From a virus, in IMG/VR virus record IMGVR_UViG_3300048996_000059, positions 1 through 44,038 of that record: a DNA stretch of 44,038 nt; one strand, written 5' to 3'. Below the pieces are notes generated by a model, which saw nothing but the letters and a program-made list of their open reading frames with translations, made no database searches and was not told the DNA's origin. A program made the translations under genes and the position numbers. Shown here piece by piece: positions 38,155 through 44,033 of this stretch. Position 1 is the stretch's first letter, and the number at the start of each line of letters is the position of its first letter.

Positions 38155-38879
38155 GACCCGATCTCCTTACGGTTGGTGCTGGCGCCCAGGCGCTCTCCGC
38201 CCAGGTCTGCGCGGCGGCCAGCCTCGTCGCCCGCCATACGACCGTACACGTTCTTGTCGCTGGTGGGGATGCGACGACCGGCCACCAAGCCGTCGTACTG
38301 GTTCTCGGCCCACTCCTTGCTCAGCTGGGCACGGTTGCGCAGGACCACAGCGGTACCGGGGGTGCCCGCGTCGGCCGCCCGCACGCTGGCGTTCTTGGCG
38401 TCCATCATGCGGTAGCCCACCCGGCGCACGTACCCGTGCGCGTAGCTGACACGCCACTCGCCGATCTGGCCCACGACCAGCCCCCGCGCCTCGGCCTGCA
38501 ACATGCTGCGCTGCATCTGCAGGAGCAGGCTCGCGAACAGGTGCTCCAGCATGGCCACGTCGCTTTCGTGGCCGCTCACCTCCAGGTAGGCCCGTCGTGG
38601 CCCCATGACCACAAAGCAGCTGTTCACGTCCGCCAGGTACATAACCAGGTGGCGCTTCGCCTTGATGAGCTTGGTGTTCCGCTCGGTGCACAGCTTGATC
38701 TGCTTGAAGCCCTCCCGGGCCTCACCGCGGACCGCACGGGCCGCATCGATGACAGCCTGCTCGATGGCGTAGGTGGTGGCCAGCTCCTGGGCCTTGGCGA
38801 TGAGCGCCTCGGCTTCCTCGGGGGTGGTGCTCTCCGCCTTGGCGAGCAGCTTGGTGATGAGGTCGAGTGCGTTGGCCAT
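38151..38879 (-). CDS. DUF2786 domain protein
   Basis: The 242-residue product begins LDLITKLLAKAESTTPEEAE and continues ALIAKAQELATTYAI, the classic DUF2786 helix pair. The C-terminal part (KLIKAKRHLVMYLADVNSCF, VSGHESDVAMLEHLFASLLL, AHGYVRRVGYRMM) fits the domain that commonly accompanies it in actinophages. Molecular function is unknown. The ATG follows a start-associated sequence (38886-38898) and its own promoter cassette, so it is probably expressed early or independently. Confidence 0.82.
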   Translation of the reverse strand: MANALDLITKLLAKAESTTPEEAEALIAKAQELATTYAIEQAVIDAARAVRGEAREGFKQIKLCTERNTKLIKAKRHLVMYLADVNSCFVVMGPRRAYLEVSGHESDVAMLEHLFASLLLQMQRSMLQAEARGLVVGQIGEWRVSYAHGYVRRVGYRMMDAKNASVRAADAGTPGTAVVLRNRAQLSKEWAENQYDGLVAGRRIPTSDKNVYGRMAGDEAGRRADLGGERLGASTNRKEIGS

Positions 38880-38933
38880 GATGTGCCTCCCGGCTGTCGG
38901 CCCCTGGGGCGGGGCGCTTTCTCTTACATGAAC

Positions 38934-38962
38934 ATACAACCACACGGAGCCCAGGGGCGCAA
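38934..38962 (-). promoter_or_regulatory. promoter cassette for DUF2786 gene
   Basis: -35 TTGCGC (38957-38962), 17-base spacer, -10 TTGTAT (38934-38939); TATGTT overlaps as an alternative. The -35 lies in the loop of a 7-base hairpin (38944-38950 with 38963-38969). CTGAGAA precedes the hairpin. Start-associated sequence at 38886-38898. Confidence 0.65.
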
Positions 38963-39027
38963 GCTCCGTTCTCAGGTCCTGGGGTCGATTATGCGGGCCG
39001 CTGGGGCACTACCCCTGGTCGCACCAA

Positions 39028-39049
39028 GGGCACCCCACGCGGGGCGCCC
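39028..39049 (-). terminator. GC-rich hairpin after DUF6011 gene
   Basis: A 9-base stem (39028-39036 with 39041-39049, one G-U) with loop GCGU, 16 bases after the stop. No U-run. Similar GGGCGCCCC palindromes occur at about 38121-38140 and 42189-42214. Confidence 0.5.
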
Positions 39050-39064
39050 CTGGTCGGTTCTAGG

Positions 39065-39835
39065 CTACTTGGCACCGCAGTCCGGGCCCAGGCCCATGGC
39101 GTAGTACGGGTTCCCCGTGGTGTCGGTCAGGCTGGCACCGCACTCGTAGCACCGGTGCATCAGCTCGGCAAAGCGCTTGCCCGCGGCCTCGGCGCCACCC
39201 TGGTCGATGATGGCCTGCGCCACGGTGGCCAGCATGCGGTCGGCCCGCGGGAACAAGTCGTCGCTGACCCGCTCCTGGATCTTCCAGCTACCGGGGCGGC
39301 GGCTCTGCTTGCCCCGCTTACTCACCCGGTAGAACCGGGCCTTGCCGTCCTCGTCGATGATGCAGAAGTTGCGCTCCTCGCGCTTGCCCATCACCTGGTC
39401 GACCAGGGCGCGCCAGCTGCTCGGCGCGCTGGCCGTGGGGGCGCTGGCCGCCATGGCCCGCTGACTGGTGCGCATGACCAGCATGTCATCGATCATGCGC
39501 TTGGCGTCCGCGCTGCTCAGGTTGTCGGCCATGGCCAGCGCCCGCACCTGGGCCTCGCCCACCAGCACCTCAGCGGCCAGGTCCTTGAAGAACTGCACGG
39601 CCTTAGGGCTGGCCGGGTACACCCGGGGCGCCTCGCCGCGGGGGAAGAACGGGCTGGTCTGGCTGGCCAGGCGGCGCATGCTCTCGCTACGGGCCTCGTC
39701 CGCGTTGGCGGGCTGCGAGGAAGGGGCCGGGGTGCGGCCCTGGAAGCAGGCCCGAACGGCGTTGCGGTCCGCGTGGTAAACCCGGTCCCGGCCGTGGTTC
39801 CCGCAGCGAACGCCCTGGTCAGTGGTGGTGTTCAT
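39065..39835 (-). CDS. DUF6011-type protein, 256 aa
   Basis: The C-terminal HRCYECGASLTDTTGNPYYA followed by MGLGPDCG is the cysteine-rich GIGPxC module of DUF6011. The N-terminus has another possible metal site (VRCGNHGRDRVYHADRN, AVRACFQGRTP). The middle has helices (FFKDLAAEVLVGEAQVRALA) and a beta segment around RNFCIIDEDGKARFYRVSKR. The ATG follows a start-associated sequence and a strong cassette promoter. Function unknown; zinc-dependent nucleic-acid binding is plausible. Confidence 0.8.
   Translation of the reverse strand: MNTTTDQGVRCGNHGRDRVYHADRNAVRACFQGRTPAPSSQPANADEARSESMRRLASQTSPFFPRGEAPRVYPASPKAVQFFKDLAAEVLVGEAQVRALAMADNLSSADAKRMIDDMLVMRTSQRAMAASAPTASAPSSWRALVDQVMGKREERNFCIIDEDGKARFYRVSKRGKQSRRPGSWKIQERVSDDLFPRADRMLATVAQAIIDQGGAEAAGKRFAELMHRCYECGASLTDTTGNPYYAMGLGPDCGAK
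39707..39734. repeat. 28-base exact direct repeat, copy 2
   Basis: Identical to 33200-33227. Both copies lie in coding regions and are read in the same frame, giving P-A-P-S-S-Q-P-A in both proteins. Confidence 0.95.
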
Positions 39836-39871
39836 GGTGGCCTCCCGGCTGTCGTTGTTGCTGATAGTTGA

Positions 39872-39900
39872 ACAGTAGTCGGCCCCAGGGGCCAGCGCAA
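39872..39900 (-). promoter_or_regulatory. promoter cassette for DUF6011 gene
   Basis: -35 TTGCGC (39895-39900), 17-base spacer, -10 TACTGT (39872-39877). The -35 is in the loop of a perfect 11-base hairpin (39881-39891 with 39901-39911), preceded by CTGAGAGAATC right after the upstream stop. Start-associated sequence at 39841-39853. Confidence 0.75.
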
Positions 39901-39920
39901 CCCCTGGGGCCAAGATTCTC

Positions 39921-40229
39921 TCAGTGACCACCGTCGCACCAGAACGGGCCATCGGGCTGTGCCCAGCCCCAGGCCATCCAGTACGCAGCGTGCGTGCGCG
40001 CCTCGCAACGGCGGTGCGCCACCGGGACCCACAAGGGCTCGCGCAGGAAGGGGAAGTCCACGTTCATCACGCGGGGGTCGTCCAGGTCGCGGTCCAGGTG
40101 TACGTCGGTGCTGCCGTCCTCCTGGGCGACCAGGCGCACCACGCGGCACACCTCCTGCTTGACGAGCAGGCCCTGGCCTGGCTTCAAGTCCACGGTGGCG
40201 AGAGTGGGTTGGGCGGTACGTGCGGGCAC
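39921..40229 (-). CDS. hypothetical protein, 102 aa
   Basis: The GTG at 40229 has AAGGAGG six bases upstream. The protein has strand-like segments (ATVDLKPGQGLLVKQEVCRV, GSTDVHLDRDLDDPRV) and ends in an aromatic stretch (AYWMAWGWAQPDGPFWCDGG). No family recognised. It is one of the few genes in this part without the start-associated sequence, so it is probably read from the promoter of the gene before it. Confidence 0.7.
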   Translation of the reverse strand: MPARTAQPTLATVDLKPGQGLLVKQEVCRVVRLVAQEDGSTDVHLDRDLDDPRVMNVDFPFLREPLWVPVAHRRCEARTHAAYWMAWGWAQPDGPFWCDGGH

Positions 40230-40242
40230 GGTGTTCCTCCTT

Positions 40243-40527
40243 CTAGTAGCCAAGGGCCTTAAGGTCAGCGTTGGCGCAACGGCCCCGCACCTGCTCGGCA
40301 CCGGACACGTACGTGCGGCCGTCGTTGTCCACCTTCACGGTGGGGTTCTTGTACACGGCACCTGCCGAGATGGCCAGCGCCAGCCGGTCGGCCGTGCGCT
40401 GGTCCTTCACGATCCAGCCACCGGTGTTGGGCCGGTCCACGCCAGCCCAGATCGGGTTGACCTCGACGCCCATGGGGACCACCTTCACCTCGACGGTGTG
40501 CAGCTGGCCCTTGTCGCCTGCGTTCAT
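40243..40527 (-). CDS. hypothetical protein, 94 aa
   Basis: The ATG is preceded by the start-associated sequence (40534-40546). The product is beta-rich (HTVEVKVVPMGVEVNPIWAG, KNPTVKVDNDGRTYVSGAEQ), with a helix DQRTADRLALAISAGAVYKN between. A single Cys lies near the end. It may be a small double-psi or OB-like fold; no family recognised. Confidence 0.72.
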   Translation of the reverse strand: MNAGDKGQLHTVEVKVVPMGVEVNPIWAGVDRPNTGGWIVKDQRTADRLALAISAGAVYKNPTVKVDNDGRTYVSGAEQVRGRCANADLKALGY

Positions 40528-40563
40528 TGGGTGCCTCCCGGCTGTCTTGTTGGTGTTGTGAGA

Positions 40564-40593
40564 ACAGTAGCGCCCCGAGGCCGCAGTGCGCAA
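40564..40593 (-). promoter_or_regulatory. promoter cassette for 94-aa gene
   Basis: -35 TTGCGC (40588-40593), 18-base spacer, -10 TACTGT (40564-40569). The -35 lies within the loop of a hairpin with a 6-base stem (40572-40577 with 40597-40602). CTGAGATT directly follows the stop of the lipoprotein gene. Start-associated sequence at 40534-40546. Confidence 0.7.
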
Positions 40594-40616
40594 CCCCGGG
40601 GCTATGCCAATCTCAG

Positions 40617-41114
40617 CTAGTTCAGCGTGGCCGTTCCGCCGCACCGGTTTCCGCTGCCGGGGAACGCGTGGTACGAGCCCTTCCAGAAGTACGCGCACTC
40701 GATGCTCTTGTTGCCCATGTTGCCCTGGGCGGACAGGAACACCACGTCGCCAGCCTTGGCGGTGACGGTGTACTCCCAGAAGCCGATGTAGTCCAGCACG
40801 CCAGGCTCCTGCACACCCTTGGCCAGGCCCTCGCAGGGGTGGCCCAGGCCAGGCGCGTTTAGGCTCCACTCGCAGGCTGGGGTCTTGTTGTTCTGGGACG
40901 TCCACTCGACGTGCAGGTCCAGCTCGCCAGGCTGCTTGTTGTGCGCGTTGGGGTCACCCTGCACCGGTGCAGGCTGCTGGGCCCCTGGCTGGGGCTGCTG
41001 GGCACCACCCGCGGGCGGCTTCGGGGGCTTGGCGGGCTGGTGGCTGCCCTGTTCGGGCTCGCAGGCGGTCAGCGCCAGGGTGCACGCCAGGAGCAGGGCC
41101 AGTGCCTTCTTCAC
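40617..41114 (-). CDS. MmpS-like lipoprotein
   Basis: The GTG has GAGGAG five bases upstream. The N-terminus VKKALALLLACTLALTACEP is a lipoprotein signal with lipobox LTAC (lipid-bearing Cys18). A Pro/Gln-rich linker follows (about 20-60). The exported domain contains EYTVTAKAGDVVFLSAQGN and IECAYFWKGSYHAFPGSG, a pattern resembling the small beta domain of actinobacterial MmpS-family proteins. It probably sits on the outer face of the membrane. Phage lipoproteins of this type often block superinfection; that role is inferred only. Confidence 0.75.
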   Translation of the reverse strand: MKKALALLLACTLALTACEPEQGSHQPAKPPKPPAGGAQQPQPGAQQPAPVQGDPNAHNKQPGELDLHVEWTSQNNKTPACEWSLNAPGLGHPCEGLAKGVQEPGVLDYIGFWEYTVTAKAGDVVFLSAQGNMGNKSIECAYFWKGSYHAFPGSGNRCGGTATLN

Positions 41115-41149
41115 TCGATCTCCTCGGTTGGTCGAGCTTGCCTGCACAC

Positions 41150-41178
41150 ACAGTAGCGGGGCACCAGCCCGTAGGCCA
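41150..41178 (-). promoter_or_regulatory. weak promoter-like cassette for lipoprotein gene
   Basis: TACTGT (41150-41155) follows a GC-rich hairpin as in the other cassettes, but the matching -35 (TGGCCT, 41173-41178) is poor and the start-associated sequence is absent. Confidence 0.35.
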
Positions 41179-41201
41179 GTGCCCCCGCGTGTCCGTTCTC
41201 C

Positions 41202-41540
41202 TTACTCGGCCAGCTCGGCCGCGCCAACCAACAGCGCCTCGATCTCCTCGGCGTCCAGCTCCTCAAACTCGCGGGTCAGGAGCAGATCGTTGTACGCGCG
41301 GCGGGTGGCCGCGGGGCTCAGGTGCAGCCCGCCCGCGATCTGCGCCATGGTCTGGCCGTTGTCCCGCATGGCCTCGACGTACTCGGCCAGCACGCGGCCC
41401 TCGCTGCCCGGGGCCAGGAAGTGGAGGCGGCGGGTGGTGCCGTTGGCCCGCTCCTTGTGCAGCTGGGCGGTCCCGGTGGCCAGGTCGGCGAGGAAGGTGG
41501 CGGCGGTGGTGGTGGCGGCGGCGGTGACGAGAACCTGCAT
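41202..41540 (-). CDS. HTH-containing protein, probable regulator
   Basis: The 112-residue protein starts after a start-associated sequence variant (41547-41559). The N-terminus is Ala/Thr-rich. About residues 55-90 contain MRDNGQTMAQIAGGLHLSPA followed by ATRRAYNDLLLT, a sigma-region-4/LuxR-like helix-turn-helix. An acidic tail ends it (EFEELDAEEIEALLVG). It may regulate transcription, possibly of the cassette promoters around it. The specific family is uncertain. Confidence 0.7.
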   Translation of the reverse strand: MQVLVTAAATTTAATFLADLATGTAQLHKERANGTTRRLHFLAPGSEGRVLAEYVEAMRDNGQTMAQIAGGLHLSPAATRRAYNDLLLTREFEELDAEEIEALLVGAAELAE

Positions 41541-41595
41541 GGTGTGCCTCCCGGCGGTCTGTGGGCCCGTGTGGCCCGCTTGCCTTACAAGATGA

Positions 41596-41624
41596 ACACT
41601 AGCCGAGTGGAGGCGGGGCCGCAA
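41596..41624 (-). promoter_or_regulatory. promoter cassette for HTH gene
   Basis: -35 TTGCGG (41619-41624), 17-base spacer, -10 TAGTGT (41596-41601). Hairpin 41612-41618 with 41628-41634 carries the -35 in its loop. CTGAGAATTCTC precedes it. Start-associated sequence at 41547-41559 (GACCGCC variant). Confidence 0.75.
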
Positions 41625-41642
41625 GGACCCCGCCGAGAATTC

Positions 41643-41768
41643 TCAGGAGTCGTACTTGCGCAGGAGAAACGCCAGGCTGCCCACCAGGGCCAGCACAACC
41701 GCCAGCAGGCCCAGCGCCACCGCGGGGTGCGCGGGCAGCGCCACGAAGGCGCGCACCAGGGCGCTCAC
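41643..41768 (-). CDS. 41-aa membrane protein
   Basis: The GTG start overlaps the upstream stop (GTGA). The peptide has one strong hydrophobic span (AVALGLLAVVLALVGSLAFL) and a basic end (LRKYDS). It shares the cassette of the 78-aa gene before it. Function unknown. Confidence 0.65.
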   Translation of the reverse strand: MSALVRAFVALPAHPAVALGLLAVVLALVGSLAFLLRKYDS

Positions 41769-42001
41769 CGCGCGTCCACGTAACGCGTGCCGTCCCAGGC
41801 CACCGGCACCACTTCGACGCGCCAGGATCCACCAGCCAGGCCCGGCATGGTCAGCTGGGCGCCACTCAGGGTGCCCATGTCCGCCCCGGTGCCGAACTCG
41901 ATAACGTGGCCATCCACCAGCGTGGCCAGGAAGCGGGTGTGCGCACGGCGCTTGCCGTTGCGGGTGACCGTGTATACCGCATGGGTGGGGTGCTGTGCCA
42001 T
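41765..42001 (-). CDS. hypothetical protein, 78 aa
   Basis: The ATG follows a start-associated sequence (42008-42020). The protein is beta-rich: THAVYTVTRNGKRRAHTRFL, LVDGHVIEFGTGADMGTLSG, SWRVEVVPVAWDGTRYVD. It could be a small SH3-like barrel. No family recognised. GTGA overlap couples it to the 41-aa membrane gene. Confidence 0.72.
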   Translation of the reverse strand: MAQHPTHAVYTVTRNGKRRAHTRFLATLVDGHVIEFGTGADMGTLSGAQLTMPGLAGGSWRVEVVPVAWDGTRYVDAR

Positions 42002-42048
42002 TGGGTGCCTCCCGGCTGTCCGGCGGTGCTGTGCACCGCGCTGGGACC

Positions 42049-42078
42049 ACTATGGCACAGGGGCCGATGAGATGGCAA
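42049..42078 (-). promoter_or_regulatory. promoter cassette (variant) for 78-aa gene
   Basis: -35 TTGCCA (42073-42078), 18-base spacer, -10 CATAGT (42049-42054), overlapping the cassette motif TAGTGGTC. The hairpin of the other cassettes is replaced here by a copy of the CTGCGAAGG element (42081-42104). Start-associated sequence at 42008-42020. Confidence 0.55.
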
Positions 42079-42188
42079 GCGCCCGCCCAGCCCTTCCTTC
42101 GCAGCCCGCTCAGATCGATTCTGCGGGCCTGGGCGCCCCGGGGTAGGTCGAGGTATGCCCCAGGGGCTGCACGGGCCCCACGTCGTCG

Positions 42189-42214
42189 AAGGGGCGCCCC
42201 GTAGGGCGCCCCTT
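42189..42214 (-). terminator. strong hairpin with UACG tetraloop
   Basis: A perfect 11-base stem (42189-42199 with 42204-42214) capped by UACG, ten bases after the DUF2637 stop. Only two or three U follow. Likely stabilises or ends that transcript. Confidence 0.65.
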
Positions 42215-42223
42215 GCCAGGTGG

Positions 42224-42709
42224 TCAGACCACCTGAAGCTTGCGGGCCTTGGTGGGCGCCTTCGCCGCGGGGGTGGCCTTGGCGGTCGCGGCCTTGCGCG
42301 GGGTCGCCTTGCGGGCCTGCGAGGTGCGGGCGGCGGGGGTGGCCTTGAAGCCGTACACGACCAGCTCCATGGTGATGATCAGGGCAATCGCGGGGATGAG
42401 GTTGATGATGATGTCGCTGACGTTGCCCCAGCCAGAGTGCGCCATGTTGGCGAACACGGTGGCGGAGAAGCCGAAGTACCGGCCCACCGTGGCCCAAAGC
42501 TTGGCCATCTTGTTGACCCCGGTGGCCGCCACCAGGTACAGCGCGCTGACCAGGATGACCGCGTCGATGCACACCGGGTAGACCGCGGCGGTGGCCGTGT
42601 CGTTCTTGGCGCCCATGGCCACCTCGAAGATGTGCCGGTAGCTGACGAAGAAGCTGGCCGCGCACACGATGAGGGTGAGCGCGATGCGGAGCTTGGCGTT
42701 GGTGTTCAT
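42224..42709 (-). CDS. DUF2637 (SpdB-like) membrane protein
   Basis: The 161-residue protein has four hydrophobic segments (LRIALTLIVCAASFFVSYRH, AVYPVCIDAVILVSALYLVA, YFGFSATVFANMAHSGWGNV, IINLIPAIALIITMELVVYG) and a basic Ala/Lys/Thr tail. The pattern S-Y-R-H, YPVCIDAVILV and N-x-x-HSG matches DUF2637, found in Streptomyces plasmid-spread (SpdB) and integrative-element transfer proteins. The ATG follows a start-associated sequence (42715-42727). In a phage it could remodel the membrane or exclude other elements; the transfer link is known only for the family. Confidence 0.82.
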   Translation of the reverse strand: MNTNAKLRIALTLIVCAASFFVSYRHIFEVAMGAKNDTATAAVYPVCIDAVILVSALYLVAATGVNKMAKLWATVGRYFGFSATVFANMAHSGWGNVSDIIINLIPAIALIITMELVVYGFKATPAARTSQARKATPRKAATAKATPAAKAPTKARKLQVV

Positions 42710-42755
42710 AGTTGCCTCCCGGCTGCCTTGGGGGCTGGCTGCCCCGCTGAGGAGA

Positions 42756-42784
42756 ACACTACGGGGCCCGGCCCAGGTCCACAA
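42756..42784 (-). promoter_or_regulatory. promoter cassette for DUF2637 gene
   Basis: -35 TTGTGG (42779-42784), 17-base spacer, -10 TAGTGT (42756-42761). The -35 lies in the loop of a perfect 10-base hairpin (42769-42778 with 42788-42797), preceded by CTGAGAAACTCGG. Start-associated sequence variant GGCAGCCGGGAGG at 42715-42727. Confidence 0.78.
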
Positions 42785-42820
42785 GGAACCTGGGCCGAGT
42801 TTCTCAGAATTGGCCTTCTA

Positions 42821-42839
42821 GCTGGGCGTTAGGCCCAGC
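42821..42839 (-). terminator. hairpin at end of 17-codon gene
   Basis: GCTGGGC (42821-42827) pairs perfectly with 42833-42839 around a 5-base loop that contains the stop codon. No U-run follows. Confidence 0.4.
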
Positions 42840-42882
42840 CCCAGTCGCGCCGCGGGGCGCTCCAGTCGAAGTCCTTGTGCAT
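42829..42882 (-). CDS. 17-aa microprotein with its own promoter
   Basis: The frame MHKDFDWSAPRRDWGWA starts with ATG five bases after GGGGAGG and lies 30 bases from a complete cassette promoter, so it looks like a separately expressed gene. It is aromatic (three Trp) and near neutral. Nothing else fits the 78-base gap before the DUF2637 cassette. The alternative is an untranslated leader or small RNA with a chance ATG. Function unknown. Confidence 0.5.
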   Translation of the reverse strand: MHKDFDWSAPRRDWGWA

Positions 42883-42912
42883 GTTCACCTCCCCGTATCG
42901 CTTGGCATGCAT

Positions 42913-42942
42913 ACGCTACGGGGTGGGCCCCGGGGCTGGCAA
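42913..42942 (-). promoter_or_regulatory. promoter cassette for 17-aa gene
   Basis: -35 TTGCCA (42937-42942), 18-base spacer, -10 TAGCGT (42913-42918). The -35 is in the loop of an 8-base hairpin (42928-42935 with 42943-42950). A GGGGAGG site follows, but not the full start-associated sequence. Confidence 0.7.
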
Positions 42943-42960
42943 CCCCGGGGGCCGCTCCAG

Positions 42961-43488
42961 CTACGCCGGGAGGCGCAGGGCCGAGAAGGCCACCCGCACG
43001 GGGGTGGGGCGCTTGCTGTTCGTGCGGACCAGCAGCTTGCCAGCGCCCAGGTCGCGGATGATGAAGCCCTGGTGGGTCTTGTTGCGCGCCCCGTCCCACT
43101 CCACCAAGCCAATGTACGCCGCGTGCAGCACGGGCGCGGCGGGCGCCTCGGTGGCCTGCTCGGCCTTGGCCGCCCAGAACGCCTTCCGGCACTCCCGGCG
43201 GGCGCTGGGGGTCTGCGCGTGGCTGCACGCCCGGTGGTTGATCTGAGGACGCCGCGGGCTGCGGTGGCCCTTGCGCTCCGGCTTCACGTAGGTGGCCTGC
43301 GCCCGGTTCAGCTCCGGAAGGCAGATCCAGCACTTGCCGCCCTCGACCCCACCGCACTGGCCGTCAGCGTGCTCGTTCTCGAAGCCAGCCTCGGTCTCGC
43401 ACGGCTCGCAAGCCTGGATGCTGATGCTGCCACGGTTCTGGCTGGTGGCGGGGCGGGTGTTGCAGAACTCGCAAAGCTTGCGTGCCAT
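42961..43488 (-). CDS. cysteine-rich zinc protein with CRKAF motif, 175 aa
   Basis: N-terminal cysteine pairs (RKLCEFCNTRP, IQACEPCETEA, GKCWICLPEL) form one or two zinc knuckles. The central segment NHRACSHAQTPSARRECRKAF is the same motif as HTSHAHPATPAARKACRKAF in the neighbouring 124-aa protein. The C-terminal domain (LVEWDGARNKTHQGFIIRDL) is beta-rich. The ATG follows a start-associated sequence (43495-43507). The shared SHA-x-T-P-x-A-R-x2-CRKAF module is probably a small metal- or nucleic-acid-binding unit. Function unknown. Confidence 0.75.
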   Translation of the reverse strand: MARKLCEFCNTRPATSQNRGSISIQACEPCETEAGFENEHADGQCGGVEGGKCWICLPELNRAQATYVKPERKGHRSPRRPQINHRACSHAQTPSARRECRKAFWAAKAEQATEAPAAPVLHAAYIGLVEWDGARNKTHQGFIIRDLGAGKLLVRTNSKRPTPVRVAFSALRLPA

Positions 43489-43533
43489 GGGATACCTCCC
43501 GGCTGTCTGTGTGCTGCATTGCTTACAAGAAGA

Positions 43534-43562
43534 ACATTAGCCGAGTCGTCACCGGGGCGCAA
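43534..43562 (-). promoter_or_regulatory. promoter cassette for 175-aa gene
   Basis: -35 TTGCGC (43557-43562), 17-base spacer, -10 TAATGT (43534-43539). Hairpin 43546-43576 (13-base stem with two mismatches) carries the -35 in its loop. CGAGAAACTCG precedes it. Start-associated sequence at 43495-43507. Confidence 0.78.
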
Positions 43563-43593
43563 GGCCCCAGCGACGAGTTTCTCGTTTCTCCTG

Positions 43594-43968
43594 CTAGCTC
43601 ACCACGCGGTAGGTCTCCACCGTGCCGATGCCGTACGCCTCGAACACGCCGTGGATGGCCTCGCTGACGGCCTGGTTCACGGTGCGCTCCCGGGTCCAGC
43701 CCTTTTCGTGTGCCTGTACGAACAGCGTGGGGTTCTGGTACTGGTCGAACAGCACCCGACAGGTCTTGCCGTCCTTAAGGACGAAGTGGATCGTGATGGG
43801 CTGGGGCAACGGGGCGGGCGAGCCGTACCAGGTGGCGTCCTTGCGGTCCTGCTCGGCTTCCCACTCGGCTTTAATCTCGGCCTGGTCCTGGCGGAACGCC
43901 TTGCGGCACGCCTTGCGGGCGGCGGGGGTGGCGGGGTGCGCGTGGCTGGTGTGGTCGATACGGTTCAC
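43594..43968 (-). CDS. CRKAF-motif protein, 124 aa
   Basis: The GTG follows a start-associated sequence (43974-43986). The N-terminus carries the SHA-x-T-P-type motif (DHTSHAHPATPAARKACRKA), then a charged helix (FRQDQAEIKAEWEAEQDRKD). A beta-rich C-terminal domain follows (PITIHFVLKDGKTCRVLFDQ, VNQAVSEAIHGVFEAYGIG). It is the first complete gene in the direction of transcription. The shared motif suggests a duplication with the next gene. Function unknown. Confidence 0.75.
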   Translation of the reverse strand: MNRIDHTSHAHPATPAARKACRKAFRQDQAEIKAEWEAEQDRKDATWYGSPAPLPQPITIHFVLKDGKTCRVLFDQYQNPTLFVQAHEKGWTRERTVNQAVSEAIHGVFEAYGIGTVETYRVVS

Positions 43969-44004
43969 TGGGGCCTCCCGGCTGTCGTTGTGCTTGTGAT
44001 GAGA

Positions 44005-44033
44005 ACGCTACAGAGGTGGGCCCCCGGGGGCAA
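44005..44033 (-). promoter_or_regulatory. promoter cassette for 124-aa gene
   Basis: -35 TTGCCC (44028-44033), 17-base spacer, -10 TAGCGT (44005-44010). GGGGG-CAA-CCCCC on the plus strand (44026-44038) puts the -35 in a hairpin that the window edge cuts off. Start-associated sequence at 43974-43986. Confidence 0.72.

Noticed and set aside
42818-43357. 179-codon frame overlapping the 175-aa gene
   Set aside because: Antiparallel to no known pattern, Gly/Arg/Pro-rich shadow of the zinc-protein gene, without a ribosome site.
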